Source: Streptomyces rubrogriseus
GTDB lineage: Bacteria; Actinomycetota; Actinomycetes; Streptomycetales; Streptomycetaceae
DNA length: 64,000 nucleotides
Direction of reading: 5' to 3'
NCBI RefSeq assembly: GCF_027947575.1
Contig: NZ_CP116256.1
Span: 4,650,001-4,714,000 of the forward strand
This document shows, in pieces, positions 25,321 to 33,588 of this stretch. The position numbers and the translations under genes were made by a program. Under the pieces are notes generated by a model. The model worked only from the letters and a program-made list of their open reading frames with translations, did not search any database and was not told where the DNA came from. Every line of letters starts with the position of its first letter. Positions within the stretch are counted from its first letter, which is position 1.

Positions 25321-26903
25321 GCCAGCGACGCCCGGGAGAAGCCGGGGAACTGTTCGAAGAGGTCGTCGGATATCCCGTCGACCCCCTTGGCCCGGGCGTT
25401 CAGGTTCGGCTTGAAGACCGGCACCACCTGGTTGCCCTCGTCCCAACGCGTGCGCTGGGCCCGGGTGCCCAGTTCCCTCGCGCGCTCCGGGTCGCGCTCG
25501 GCGCGCGCCTCGGCCACCAGGGCATCGGTCTCGGGCTTCTTCCAGCCGAACGCGGACGGTGATCCGCCCGCCGTGTTCATCTGGTAGGTCGACAGCGCGG
25601 GAACGGGCATCTGGTACGAGCCGGCCACCGGCAGTGCCGAGTACGCGGGGAAGTCGGCGTAGAGCTGGCCCGGGGGCAGCTCACGGACGGACGCCCGCAC
25701 GCCGATCTTCTTCAGGTCCTCGACGAAGAGGGTGGCCATCTCCACCATGCCCGGCGTCTCGGGGCCGGTGGTCAACTGGACCTTCACCCCGTCGGCACCG
25801 GCCGCCTTGAGGAGGGCGCGGGCCCGCTCGGGGTCGTGGGCGCGCTGGGGGATGCCGTCGGCGTAGTCGGGGAAGCCGAGCGAGGGCAGGTCGTTGCCGA
25901 TCTCGGCGTTGCCGTAGAACACGGTGTTCACCATGGCCTCGCGGTCGACCGCGAGTTTGAACGCCTCCCTGACGCGCGGATCGTCGAAGGGCTCGGCGCT
26001 CATGTTCAGCTGGAAGGAGAGACCGACCAGGTAAGGGCTCTTCGTGGGCGCCAGTTCGACCTTCGCGTCGTCCGCGAGGGTGCGCGCGGTGACGGGCGAG
26101 AGGTCGTGGGCGAAGTCGACCGCGCCGCCGGTGAGCGCCCCCGCCCTGGCCGTCGAGTCCGCGATGGACCGCAGCTCCAGGCCGTCGAGGTGGGGCACGT
26201 GACCGTAGTGGTCGTCGTAGCGCTCGAACGCCGAGCCCTGGCCGGCCGTGAATCCGGTCAGCCGGAAGGGGCCGCAGCTGGGCATGGACTCGCGGAAGTC
26301 CTTGGTGCCGTCCTTGACGACGAGGAAGTTTCCCTGGCAGAGGATCAGGCGGCCGTCGGCTATGGGCCGCAGGGTCGGCAGTACGACCTTCAGGTCGCCG
26401 TCGGCCTTGGCGCGCGCGAGGTCGAAGTTGGCGGCGGCGAGCCGGTACACGGGCAGTTTGCTCCGGGCCGCGAGCGCGCTGAGCGAGTGCAGGATGTCGG
26501 CGGAGGTCAGCCGGGAGCCGTCGGTGAAGCGGACGCCGGGCCGCACGCGCAGCGTGTAGGCCGACAGGTCGTCGGCGATGTCGATCCCTTCGAGCACGCC
26601 GTAGCGCACCCCGTCGGGGCCGCTGGGATCGAGGTTGCCCAGCGTGCCGTGCCAGGCCCGGGCCCGTACGAGGTCCAGGGCGGAGGGGCCGTTGAAGAAG
26701 TCGAGGGTCTCGGAGGCGCCGCCGCCGACGAAGGCGGCGCGGAGCGTGCCGCCGGACCGGGGCGAGGACCCCGGTCCGGGGTTTCCGGCGGAGCCGGGCT
26801 CGTCGGTGGAGCACGCCGCCAGCAGGCCGGGTCCCACCGCGAGGGCCGCGGCGCCCGCCGCGCCGCGACGGAGGAAGGCACGGCGATCGATCTGTCTGGA
26901 CAT
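25317..26903 (-). CDS. Solute-binding lipoprotein of oligopeptide/nickel-type importer
   Basis: 528 residues of the SBP family 5 (DppA/OppA/NikA). The N-terminus has a twin-arginine-like segment (RRAFLRR) and a hydrophobic stretch ending in the lipobox LAAC (Cys31), so it is anchored outside the membrane. The family motif YTLRVRPGVRFTDGSRLTSADI is near 115-137, and later FDDPRVREAFKLAVDREAMVN. RBS AGGAGAA lies 3 nt before the ATG. Given its place in the cluster, the ligand is probably the metal-metallophore complex rather than a peptide; this is inferred. It is 109 nt downstream of the ferredoxin gene. Confidence 0.9.
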   Translation of the reverse strand: MSRQIDRRAFLRRGAAGAAALAVGPGLLAACSTDEPGSAGNPGPGSSPRSGGTLRAAFVGGGASETLDFFNGPSALDLVRARAWHGTLGNLDPSGPDGVRYGVLEGIDIADDLSAYTLRVRPGVRFTDGSRLTSADILHSLSALAARSKLPVYRLAAANFDLARAKADGDLKVVLPTLRPIADGRLILCQGNFLVVKDGTKDFRESMPSCGPFRLTGFTAGQGSAFERYDDHYGHVPHLDGLELRSIADSTARAGALTGGAVDFAHDLSPVTARTLADDAKVELAPTKSPYLVGLSFQLNMSAEPFDDPRVREAFKLAVDREAMVNTVFYGNAEIGNDLPSLGFPDYADGIPQRAHDPERARALLKAAGADGVKVQLTTGPETPGMVEMATLFVEDLKKIGVRASVRELPPGQLYADFPAYSALPVAGSYQMPVPALSTYQMNTAGGSPSAFGWKKPETDALVAEARAERDPERARELGTRAQRTRWDEGNQVVPVFKPNLNARAKGVDGISDDLFEQFPGFSRASLA

Positions 26904-27012
26904 GCTTCTCCTTGACGTTCTGCTGAGCTGAACCGGGCACCGCGGGACACCTGCGGCGCGTGAAGTGAGGCGGTGGGCGAGGCGGGGCCGGAAGACGGGC
27001 GGCCCGCGCGGG

Positions 27013-27234
27013 CTACCGAAGAGTGAGCGCTCCGGACGGGCAGGCCCGCACGGCCGCGCGCACGGCGTCCGACTCGGCCGCGGAGGGCCTCTCGGCGAGG
27101 ACGCGCACGAGCCCGTCCTCCTCGTCCTGGTCGAAGACCCCCGGCGCGGCGAGGACGCACTGCCCCGCCCCGACACACCGATCCCGCTCGGCGCCGACTC
27201 TCCCGGATCCGAACGCCTGGCCTGCCAAAGTCAT
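27013..27234 (-). CDS. Single-cluster ferredoxin, probable P450 partner
   Basis: 73 residues. Cysteines stand at 20, 26 and 65 in the pattern C-VGAGQ-C ... C-P, with alanine where a fourth cluster cysteine would be. This is the [3Fe-4S] ferredoxin type that serves Streptomyces P450s. There is no P450 beside it; the nearest is the cluster P450 at 3370-4605, so it probably feeds that enzyme. It is the first gene of the leftward import operon and is preceded by a Zur-like box. ATG at 27234 with GAGGGG upstream. Confidence 0.9.
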   Translation of the reverse strand: MTLAGQAFGSGRVGAERDRCVGAGQCVLAAPGVFDQDEEDGLVRVLAERPSAAESDAVRAAVRACPSGALTLR

Positions 27235-27292
27235 GAGGGCCCCTCCCCTGCGGCCGCGGGCGCGGCCGACACGCGATGGTCAGACGTTAAGG

Positions 27293-27311
27293 GAAAACGA
27301 CATTCATATTC
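27293..27311. promoter_or_regulatory. Zur-like imperfect inverted repeat upstream of ferredoxin/import operon
   Basis: GAAAACGA-CAT-TCATATTC. Six of eight half-site positions are complementary and the 3-nt spacer is the same as in the core of the palindrome at 20052-20074. On the minus strand it overlaps a weak promoter pattern (TTGAAT, 17 nt, TTAACG). The site is AT-rich within GC-rich DNA and lies 59 nt before the ferredoxin start, a sensible position for a repressor. Assignment to Zur is inferred from resemblance and from the gene context. Confidence 0.6.
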
Positions 27312-27327
27312 AACCATTGCCGCGGGC

Positions 27328-27780
27328 TCAGTGGCCGCGGCCTCCTCGGGGCCGGAGGAGCAGCAGGGACAGCGTGGCGAGCGCGGCGACCGCCTGGGCG
27401 ACCGCGGTGACTTCCTTCTGGCCGTACCAGACCGGCTCGTACATGTCCGGGACCGGCCCCAGTTCGCCGACGTCCACGTAGCGGTACACGAGCAGCAGCG
27501 CGAGTCCGCCGACCGCCACCAACGCGGCGAAGAGGTCCCCGGGGAGGCGGCGCCAGACGAGGACGAGCAGGGCGGCCAGGGCCGCGAGGGCCGCCTCGAG
27601 GCGGAAGAGGGTGCCCTGGCCGACGACGCTCGACGCGATGGCGTCGTACCGGTCGGCGAGGTGCGCGTGCAGATACGCGTCCACGGCGAGACCGGCCGCG
27701 GCGAGCACTCGCACGGCACCCCGTACGACCCGGCCGGCGCCGCCTCGGCGCGGGGGCGGAGCGGTGGACTGTGACGACAT
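27328..27780 (-). CDS. Small four-helix membrane protein
   Basis: 150 residues with four likely membrane helices (about 20-38, 58-77, 84-101 and 122-142) and a short external loop between the third and fourth rich in aromatic and acidic residues (DMYEPVWYGQKE). The function is not recognised. It follows a cupredoxin gene and a lipoprotein gene in the same direction with short gaps, so the three may work together at the membrane. ATG at 27780 with GGAG 9 nt upstream. Confidence 0.75.
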   Translation of the reverse strand: MSSQSTAPPPRRGGAGRVVRGAVRVLAAAGLAVDAYLHAHLADRYDAIASSVVGQGTLFRLEAALAALAALLVLVWRRLPGDLFAALVAVGGLALLLVYRYVDVGELGPVPDMYEPVWYGQKEVTAVAQAVAALATLSLLLLRPRGGRGH

Positions 27781-27820
27781 GGCAGGTCTCCGTTTCGGGG
27801 CCGGGGGCCACCGGCCGGGG

Positions 27821-28222
27821 TCACTCGACGGTGAGCGTGCCCTTCATGAACGGGTGGATCGAGCACGCGTAGGGGAAGTCGCCCGCCGTGGACGGCGCCG
27901 TGAAGGTGGCACTCTTGCCCGGGGCGATGTCTCCGGTGTCGAAGGAACCGCCCTTGGACGCCGTCAGGGTGTGCGTCGTCGAGTCCTTGTTGACGACGGT
28001 GACCTTCGCCCCGGGAGAGACGGTCAGGGAGGCGGGCTCGAACTTGAAGTCCTTGATGGTGACCTGAGTCCCGCCGCTCGCGGACGAGCGGGTGGCCGAC
28101 TCGGTCGCGCCGTCGCCGCCACCGCCTCCCCCGTCGGAACATCCGACGAGGGTGGTCAGGGCGAGCGCGCAGACGGCGGCCGCGGCGAGCCGGGCGGCAC
28201 CGGTGGGGAACGGGAACGGCAT
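27821..28222 (-). CDS. Cupredoxin-domain lipoprotein
   Basis: 133 residues. A signal peptide ends in lipobox LVGC (Cys28), then a glycine/serine linker, then a plastocyanin/azurin-like beta domain. Copper ligands are visible as His in THTLTASKGG, Cys and His in FPYACSIHPFMKG, and the following Met. This is a type 1 blue-copper site on the outer face of the membrane, suited to single-electron transfer. ATG at 28222 chosen because it begins the signal peptide; a longer in-frame start adds arginine-rich sequence. Neighbours are a COG4315-type lipoprotein upstream and a membrane protein downstream. Confidence 0.88.
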   Translation of the reverse strand: MPFPFPTGAARLAAAAVCALALTTLVGCSDGGGGGGDGATESATRSSASGGTQVTIKDFKFEPASLTVSPGAKVTVVNKDSTTHTLTASKGGSFDTGDIAPGKSATFTAPSTAGDFPYACSIHPFMKGTLTVE

Positions 28223-28260
28223 GGAGTCTCCGAGCGCTGGTGGGCCGGTCCGGCCTGAGG

Positions 28261-28815
28261 TCAGTAGCCGCCGTCGCCGGTCTTGGGCTTGGTGGTGATC
28301 TTGTCGCCGTCGGGGTCGACGACGAACCACTTGGCGCCGAAGGCGTCGACGTCCTGCCCGTTGGTGTCACCGGGCTTCTGGTCGTCGGCGAACCGGTACA
28401 GCGGGTGCCCGTTGTACGTCACCTGCTCGGAGCCGTCGTCCCGCTTGATGGTCTTGAGCAGGTCCTTCTTCACCCCCTTGCCCGCGGTCGGGGTCGCCTT
28501 GACCGTGAACGGGGGCCACGCCTTGGCGCAGTCGCCGTCGCACTTCGACTTGTCCTTCGAGTCCTTCTCGAAGAGGTAGAGGGTCCGGCCCTTCTCGTCG
28601 ACGAGTGACTTGCCGTAGGTGCCGTCCTTGACGTCGACCGCGGGGGCGCTCGACGAGGTCGCCGCCGGGACGACGTCGGTGTCCGGCGCGTCCGCGGCGT
28701 TGCGGGTCTCCGTACCACCGGCGCTGCCTGAGCCACCATCGTCCGAACACCCTGCCGCCGCGCCGGCGACCAGCAGGGCCGCGGCCATCGCGGTGGCTGT
28801 CCTGATGCGTTTCAT
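28261..28815 (-). CDS. Lipoprotein with secreted Yx(F/W)xxD repeats (COG4315 type)
   Basis: 184 residues. The signal peptide ends in lipobox AAGC (Cys23). Two copies of the repeat typical of this family follow: a short lead-in, then YLFEKD near 80 and YRFADD near 140, with CDGDCAKAWPPF between. Proteins of this family are surface lipoproteins of unknown function, often next to electron-transfer or copper genes. Here it precedes a cupredoxin gene in the same orientation (38 nt gap). The ATG start has GGAGA upstream. Confidence 0.85.
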   Translation of the reverse strand: MKRIRTATAMAAALLVAGAAAGCSDDGGSGSAGGTETRNAADAPDTDVVPAATSSSAPAVDVKDGTYGKSLVDEKGRTLYLFEKDSKDKSKCDGDCAKAWPPFTVKATPTAGKGVKKDLLKTIKRDDGSEQVTYNGHPLYRFADDQKPGDTNGQDVDAFGAKWFVVDPDGDKITTKPKTGDGGY

Positions 28816-29002
28816 GAGGGTCTCCTCGACCGTCGGGCCGCCTCGCGGGGCAGCACGCGGCCCCGCTTCGGGGCCACCGGACTCAGTGCACCCCAGGACT
28901 CGCGAACCGACCAACGCACCGCGTCTGTTCGGAGTGCGGCCGACCGTGCACGGTGCCGCCGGCACGTTCCGGAGCGGTCGGGTCCGGGTTCGGAGCCCGC
29001 GC

Positions 29003-29863
29003 TCAGCTCATGTCGGGAGCGTGCAGCAGCAGTTCCGCCACCCCGATGGCGGCCACCACGATGGCCGTGCGGAACGGCCACCGGCTGCGGGCTCCCGACC
29101 GCACGGCCGTGCCCACCACGGCGGCGGCCACGGCCGCCCCCGTCAGCACCCGGTCCATGACTCCGGTCGCGCCGGGCGGTCCCACGACGAGCACTCCCAC
29201 GGCGGCCGTCATCACGACCGGCGCCAGCCGGCGGCAGGCCGGCCGGCGCAGCCGTTGCGGCAGCCCGCGCACCCCCATGGCCAGGTCGTCCTCGATGTCC
29301 GGCAGCACGTTCGCCAGGTGGGCGCCCACGCCCAGCAGGGCCCCGGCGGTCGTGGCCCACCATGCGGGCCAGGCCGACAGGGGCGGACCGAGGGTGACGA
29401 AGGCCGGCAGGGCGGCGAAGCCCACCGCGTACGGCAGCGGCGAGAGCACCGTCCGCTTCAGCCACAGGTTGTACGCCCAGCCGGCGGCAACCCCCACCAG
29501 GTGGACCGTTCCCGCGGCGAGCCCGCAGACCAGGGACAGGGGTACGCACAGGGCCAGGGCCGTGCCCGCCGCGGCGGCGGCAGCCGCCCGCGGAAGCTCC
29601 CCGGTGCCCACCGGCTTGTCACCGCGTCGGCAGGCCGAGTCGCGCCGCGCGTCGACGGCGTCGTTGCACCAGCCGATCGAGAGCTGGCCGGCCAGTACGG
29701 CGAGCGCCACGGCCACCGACCCGGCCGGTCCGCGGCCGGCTCCGACCGCCAGGACCGCCACGAAGACGGTGACGGCGACCGTCGGCTCCGGATGGCAGGC
29801 ACGCAGCAGCGCCACGACTCTGCCGGACGAGCGCGGGAGAACCCCGGACGGGTGGAGTGACAC
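29003..29863 (-). CDS. UbiA-family prenyltransferase
   Basis: 286 residues with about eight membrane helices. The first aspartate-rich motif is NDAVDARRD near residues 67-75 and the second is DIEDD near 190, the two metal-diphosphate sites of the family, which moves a prenyl group onto an aromatic or quinone acceptor. It is divergent from a type III polyketide synthase, the starts being about 36 nt apart. The attractive reading is prenylation of the phenolic product of that cluster. A role in quinone or lipid synthesis elsewhere cannot be excluded. GTG start at 29863. Confidence 0.85.
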   Translation of the reverse strand: MSLHPSGVLPRSSGRVVALLRACHPEPTVAVTVFVAVLAVGAGRGPAGSVAVALAVLAGQLSIGWCNDAVDARRDSACRRGDKPVGTGELPRAAAAAAAGTALALCVPLSLVCGLAAGTVHLVGVAAGWAYNLWLKRTVLSPLPYAVGFAALPAFVTLGPPLSAWPAWWATTAGALLGVGAHLANVLPDIEDDLAMGVRGLPQRLRRPACRRLAPVVMTAAVGVLVVGPPGATGVMDRVLTGAAVAAAVVGTAVRSGARSRWPFRTAIVVAAIGVAELLLHAPDMS

Positions 29864-29899
29864 GTACGCACGGTAGTGGGACCGGCGACCGAGGAAGGC

Positions 29900-31075
29900 A
29901 TGAACGACATGCGTGTCCCCGTGCTAGTCGAGCATGCTCCCTCGCCGTCCGCTCCCGCTTCCCCCGCGCGGCGCGCGTCGCCACCGTCCGCGGCGGGCCC
30001 CCGCATCGCCGCCGTGCGGTGCGCGCTGCCCCCGCACCGGTACGCCCAGCACGAGCTCACCGGGCCCATCGGCGACCTGTGCCTGTTCCCCGGGGCGGAC
30101 CGCGCCCTGCTGCACCGTGTGCACGCGTCCGCGGGGGTGGGTACGCGTCACCTCGCGCTGCCGATCGAGCGGTACGCCCGGCTGGGTGACTTCGGGCGCA
30201 GCAACGACGCCTGGCTCGAGACGGGTCTCGAACTGGGTGAGGAGGCCCTCTCGGGCGCGCTGCGCGAGGCGGGGCTGGCACCGGCCGACGTCGACCTGCT
30301 GGTGTTCGCCTCGATCACGGGCGTGGCCGCGCCGTCACTCGACGCCCGGCTGGCGGGGCGCATGGGGCTGCGGCCCGACGTCAAGCGGCTTCCGCTGTTC
30401 GGGCTCGGCTGCGTCGCGGGCGCCGCCGGTCTCGCCCGGGTGCACGACCACCTCCGCGGGCACCCCGACGACACCGCCGTACTGCTCACCGTGGAGCTGT
30501 GCTCGCTCACGCTCCAGCGCGGTGACTCCTCGCGTGCCAACCTCGTCGCCGGGGCGCTCTTCGGCGACGGCGCCGCCGCACTCGTCGCCCGCGGCGGCAA
30601 CACCGACGGCGACAGCAGTGGCGCGGTCGCACCCGCGGCCGGTCCCCGCGTGGTCGCCACGCGCAGTCACCTGTACCCGGGTACCGAGCGGCTCCTCGGG
30701 TGGGAGATCGGCGCCGCCGGCTTCCGCGTCGTGATCGACGCCGGTGTCCCGGACATCGTCCGGGGCCACTTCGGACGGCATCTGCGCGCGTTCCTGGCCG
30801 AGCACGAGCTGGCCGTCGACGACATCGGAACCTGGATCTGCCACCCCGGGGGCCCGCGGATCCTGTCGGCGGTGAGCGAGACCCTCGGCCTGTCCGAGGA
30901 CGCCCTGGACTGCTCACGGCGCTCCCTGGCGGCGGTGGGGAACATGTCGTCCGTGTCCGTGCTGCACATCCTGGAGGGCATCCGGGCACGCCGTGCACCG
31001 GAGCCCGGCACCTGGGGCCTGCTCCTGGCGATGGGCCCCGGATTCTGCTCCGAACTCGTCCTGCTGCGCTGGTGA
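29900..31075 (+). CDS. Type III polyketide synthase (phenolic lipid/alkylresorcinol type)
   Basis: 391 residues of the chalcone/stilbene synthase fold. The catalytic triad is Cys171 in LFGLGCVAGAAGL, His315 in ICHPGGPRI and Asn348 in AAVGNMSSVSV. The enzyme condenses malonyl-CoA onto an acyl-CoA and cyclises the chain. It is followed by an isoprenylcysteine-methyltransferase-like gene and an FAD monooxygenase, the same order as srsA-srsB-srsC of S. griseus, which makes methylated phenolic lipids and quinones. An alkyl-pyrone product is the alternative. ATG at 29900 has GAGGAAGG just before it; ATG 29909 is also possible with better spacing. Confidence 0.9.
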   Translation: MNDMRVPVLVEHAPSPSAPASPARRASPPSAAGPRIAAVRCALPPHRYAQHELTGPIGDLCLFPGADRALLHRVHASAGVGTRHLALPIERYARLGDFGRSNDAWLETGLELGEEALSGALREAGLAPADVDLLVFASITGVAAPSLDARLAGRMGLRPDVKRLPLFGLGCVAGAAGLARVHDHLRGHPDDTAVLLTVELCSLTLQRGDSSRANLVAGALFGDGAAALVARGGNTDGDSSGAVAPAAGPRVVATRSHLYPGTERLLGWEIGAAGFRVVIDAGVPDIVRGHFGRHLRAFLAEHELAVDDIGTWICHPGGPRILSAVSETLGLSEDALDCSRRSLAAVGNMSSVSVLHILEGIRARRAPEPGTWGLLLAMGPGFCSELVLLRW

Positions 31076-31084
31076 GGTGCTCTC

Positions 31085-31600
31085 ATGCCGTGGTACGCGC
31101 TTCTCGTCCTCGCCGTCGCCGCCGAGCGCGTGGCCGAACTCGTCGTCGCCCGCCGCAACGCGGCGTGGACGCTCGCCCGCGCCGGAGTGGAGCACGGCCG
31201 TGGCCACTACCCCGTGATGGTCGCCCTGCACACCGGCCTGCTCGCGTGCTGTCTGCTCGAACCCCTGCTCGCCGACCGCCCGTTCCTGCCCGCCCTGGGG
31301 TGGCCCATGCTGGCCCTCGCGCTCCTGGCGCAGGCCCTGCGCTGGTGGTGCATCGCGACGCTCGGGCCCTACTGGAACACCCGGGTGATCGTCGTTCCGG
31401 GAGCGCGTCCGGTCGGCGCCGGACCCTACCGCTTCCTGCGGCACCCCAACTACCTCGCGGTCGTGGTGGAGGTGGCCGCCCTGCCCCTGGTCCACTCGGC
31501 GTGGCTGACCGCGGCCGTCTTCACCGCGGCCAACGCGATGCTGCTCACCGTCCGCCTGCGCTGTGAGAACACGGCCCTCGCCCGGATGGCGCCCGCGTGA
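31085..31600 (+). CDS. Isoprenylcysteine carboxyl methyltransferase-like O-methyltransferase (SrsB-like)
   Basis: 171-residue integral membrane methyltransferase. Hydrophobic helices at about 1-18, 43-60, 72-90 and 135-155 flank the family signature GAGPYRFLRHPNYLAVVVE near 116-134. Members beside type III synthases (SrsB) methylate a phenolic hydroxyl of the alkylresorcinol rather than a prenylcysteine. It begins 10 nt after the synthase stop, and its stop overlaps the next start, so it is part of the same transcript. Confidence 0.87.
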   Translation: MPWYALLVLAVAAERVAELVVARRNAAWTLARAGVEHGRGHYPVMVALHTGLLACCLLEPLLADRPFLPALGWPMLALALLAQALRWWCIATLGPYWNTRVIVVPGARPVGAGPYRFLRHPNYLAVVVEVAALPLVHSAWLTAAVFTAANAMLLTVRLRCENTALARMAPA

Positions 31601-32628
31601 GCGCCCGCCACGACCTGGTGATCGTCGGTGGCGGGCCCGCCGGGCTCGCCACCGCCCTGCACGCGGCGCGCGCCGGTCTCGACACGGTCGTCGTCGAGCC
31701 CCGCCCGGCGCCGGTCGACAAGGCGTGCGGCGAGGGGCTGATGCCCGGCGCGGTCCGCTCGCTCGCCGCGCTCGGCCTGGCGGTCCCCGGCGTCCCCGTC
31801 AGCGGCATCCGCTACGTCCAGGGCGCCCGCGGGGTCCAGGCCCCGTTCCGTCACGGCCCCGGCATGGGCGTCCGCCGCACCGACCTGCACGGCGTGCTGC
31901 ACCGTGCCGTGCTGGCGGCCGGGGTTCCGGTGCTGCCGCTGCGCGTGGCAGAGGTGCGGCAGGACGGTGCGGGCGTGAGCGTGCCCGGCACGGGGCTGCG
32001 CTCCCGGTGGCTGGTCGCGGCGGACGGCTTGCACTCACGTGTGCGGCGCTCCCTCGGCCTGGAGGCGCCAACCCGTGGCGCACCCCGCTACGGGCTGCGC
32101 CGGCACTACGCGGTGGCGCCCTGGTCGCCGTACGTCGAAGTGCACTGGGGCAGCGACGCGGAGGCGTACGTCACCCCGATCGGCCCCCGGCTCGTCGGGA
32201 TCGCCGTGCTGACCACCCGGCGCGCCTCCTTCACCGCCCACCTGGAGGGCTTTCCGGGTCTGGCGGCCCGCCTGCCGCCGGACCGGGCGGTCACCTCGGT
32301 GCGGGGCGCCGGGCCCCTGCGGCAGCGGGCCCGCACCCGGGCCCACGGCAGGATCCTGTTCGTCGGCGACGCCGCCGGATACGTCGACGCCCTGACCGGT
32401 GAGGGCGTCGCCCTCGCCCTCGTCGGCGCCGAAGCCCTGGTCGCCAACCTGCGCCGGGGCACACCCGGCCGCTACGAGGCCGACTGGCGCAGGGCGACCC
32501 GCAGGCACCGGCTGCTGACCGAACTCCTGCTGCGAGCCCGTCTGCAGCCCGCGCTCGCCCCCCGCATCATGCCCACCGCCGCTCGTCTGCCCCGCGTGTT
32601 CTCGGCAGCGGTGAACGCGCTGGCCTGA
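31597..32628 (+). CDS. FAD-dependent monooxygenase (SrsC-like)
   Basis: 343 residues. FAD binding: GGGPAGLATALHAA at the N-terminus, then RTDLHGVLHRA near 90 and the second FAD motif GRILFVGDAAGYVDALTGEG near 250. The fold is that of p-hydroxybenzoate/geranylgeranyl-reductase-type flavoproteins. In the matching srs pathway this enzyme hydroxylates the methylated alkylresorcinol toward an alkylquinone. The GTG start overlaps the methyltransferase stop (GTGA). Reduction of a prenyl chain is an alternative activity for this superfamily, of interest because a UbiA enzyme lies opposite. Confidence 0.87.
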   Translation: MSARHDLVIVGGGPAGLATALHAARAGLDTVVVEPRPAPVDKACGEGLMPGAVRSLAALGLAVPGVPVSGIRYVQGARGVQAPFRHGPGMGVRRTDLHGVLHRAVLAAGVPVLPLRVAEVRQDGAGVSVPGTGLRSRWLVAADGLHSRVRRSLGLEAPTRGAPRYGLRRHYAVAPWSPYVEVHWGSDAEAYVTPIGPRLVGIAVLTTRRASFTAHLEGFPGLAARLPPDRAVTSVRGAGPLRQRARTRAHGRILFVGDAAGYVDALTGEGVALALVGAEALVANLRRGTPGRYEADWRRATRRHRLLTELLLRARLQPALAPRIMPTAARLPRVFSAAVNALA

Positions 32629-32760
32629 GCCCCTTCCGGCCCCGCGCGGCCCGGGCTCCGACGGTTCGGCGTCCGGGCTCCGCGCCGGGCGGAGGCCTCA
32701 GCGCTTCATCGAGCAGACAGATCATCACTTCGACGCGTGCCTCAACACCCGTCGCGAGGG

Positions 32761-33468
32761 CTACGGGCCGCCCCGGTGCGGTCGTCGGGCGGCCGTGGCT
32801 TCGGGCTCCTGCTCCGGTGGGTCGACGACCACGCAGCAGCGGCCGGGGCGGGGGGCGAGCACCGCACGGCCAGGCTGGTGTCCGCCGGCCTCGAGCACGC
32901 CCCGTACCAGGTGCAGGTTCAGCCAGCACACCAGTTCCGTGTGCTCGCGAGCGAGCCGGTGGAAGGGGCAGTTGCGCAGGTCGATGCTGCCCCCGGCCGT
33001 CGTCGCGGGCTCGTAGCCGCAGCCGCGCAGCGCCGCCGTCAGGTCCTCGCCACCGGCCGACCTGCCCGCCGCGTGCGCGGCGGCGGCCACGGCCTCCCGC
33101 ACCGCCCCGGAGTCGTCCGCGGCGACGGCCTCGGCCAGCACCCCGGCGAGCAGACCGTAGTCGCGGGGCGGCACGCTGACCGACAGCTCCTGGTCCGTCC
33201 GCGTGTAGCGCTTGGCCGGGCGGCCGGCTCCCGGGCCGCCGCGCCCGGCGGCCCGCGCGTAGCCGACGGTCAGCAGGCCCGCCTCGGAGAGCTTGTCCAG
33301 GTGATAGGCCGCGAGCGTGCGGCTGATCCCGGCCGCCTTCGCGGCGTCCTCCCGGCTGACGGCCTCGTCGCAGGTCCGCACGTAGTCGTACAGCCGACGC
33401 CGCACCGGATCGTCCAGGCTGCTCAGTCCGCCGATGGCGTCCCTGTCACGGTCCTCGTTCGTACCCAC
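32761..33468 (-). CDS. HTH transcriptional regulator, COG2345/SufR-like, with C-terminal cysteine motif
   Basis: 235 residues. The N-terminal winged helix (LDDPVRRRLYDYVRTC...ISRTLAAYHLDKLSEAGLL, about 15-60) is ArsR-like. The C-terminal half has NCPFHRLAREHTELVCWLN near 175-193 and a further CC pair near 218, the metal/Fe-S-cluster type motif of this family. It may therefore sense redox state, iron or metal. It is divergent from folE, with a perfect palindrome 21 nt upstream of its start, suggesting control of itself and the pterin operon. GTG at 33468 is inferred; an open frame continues upstream but would overlap folE. Confidence 0.82.
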   Translation of the reverse strand: MGTNEDRDRDAIGGLSSLDDPVRRRLYDYVRTCDEAVSREDAAKAAGISRTLAAYHLDKLSEAGLLTVGYARAAGRGGPGAGRPAKRYTRTDQELSVSVPPRDYGLLAGVLAEAVAADDSGAVREAVAAAAHAAGRSAGGEDLTAALRGCGYEPATTAGGSIDLRNCPFHRLAREHTELVCWLNLHLVRGVLEAGGHQPGRAVLAPRPGRCCVVVDPPEQEPEATAARRPHRGGP

Positions 33469-33488
33469 ATTCCCAATGTAACACCAAT

Positions 33489-33505
33489 GAGATTTGACAA
33501 ATCTC
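33489..33505. promoter_or_regulatory. Perfect 17-bp palindrome in regulator/folE intergenic region
   Basis: GAGATTTG-A-CAAATCTC. It contains a TTGACA hexamer on the plus strand, so it probably overlaps the -35 region of the folE promoter. The pterin operon starts 84 nt to the right and the regulator 21 nt to the left. It is the natural candidate operator for the COG2345 regulator. Confidence 0.75.
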
Positions 33506-33588
33506 CGGCGCGGTGGCCAGCCTGTAAAAACAACAGAAGTTGGCGATAGACAGAGGGCCGTGCACATGTCACAGGAGGGTCCGTGGAT

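Noticed and set aside
32629..32760. Possible hairpin between the FAD monooxygenase and the convergent regulator
   Set aside because: Only short, mismatched stems could be drawn.
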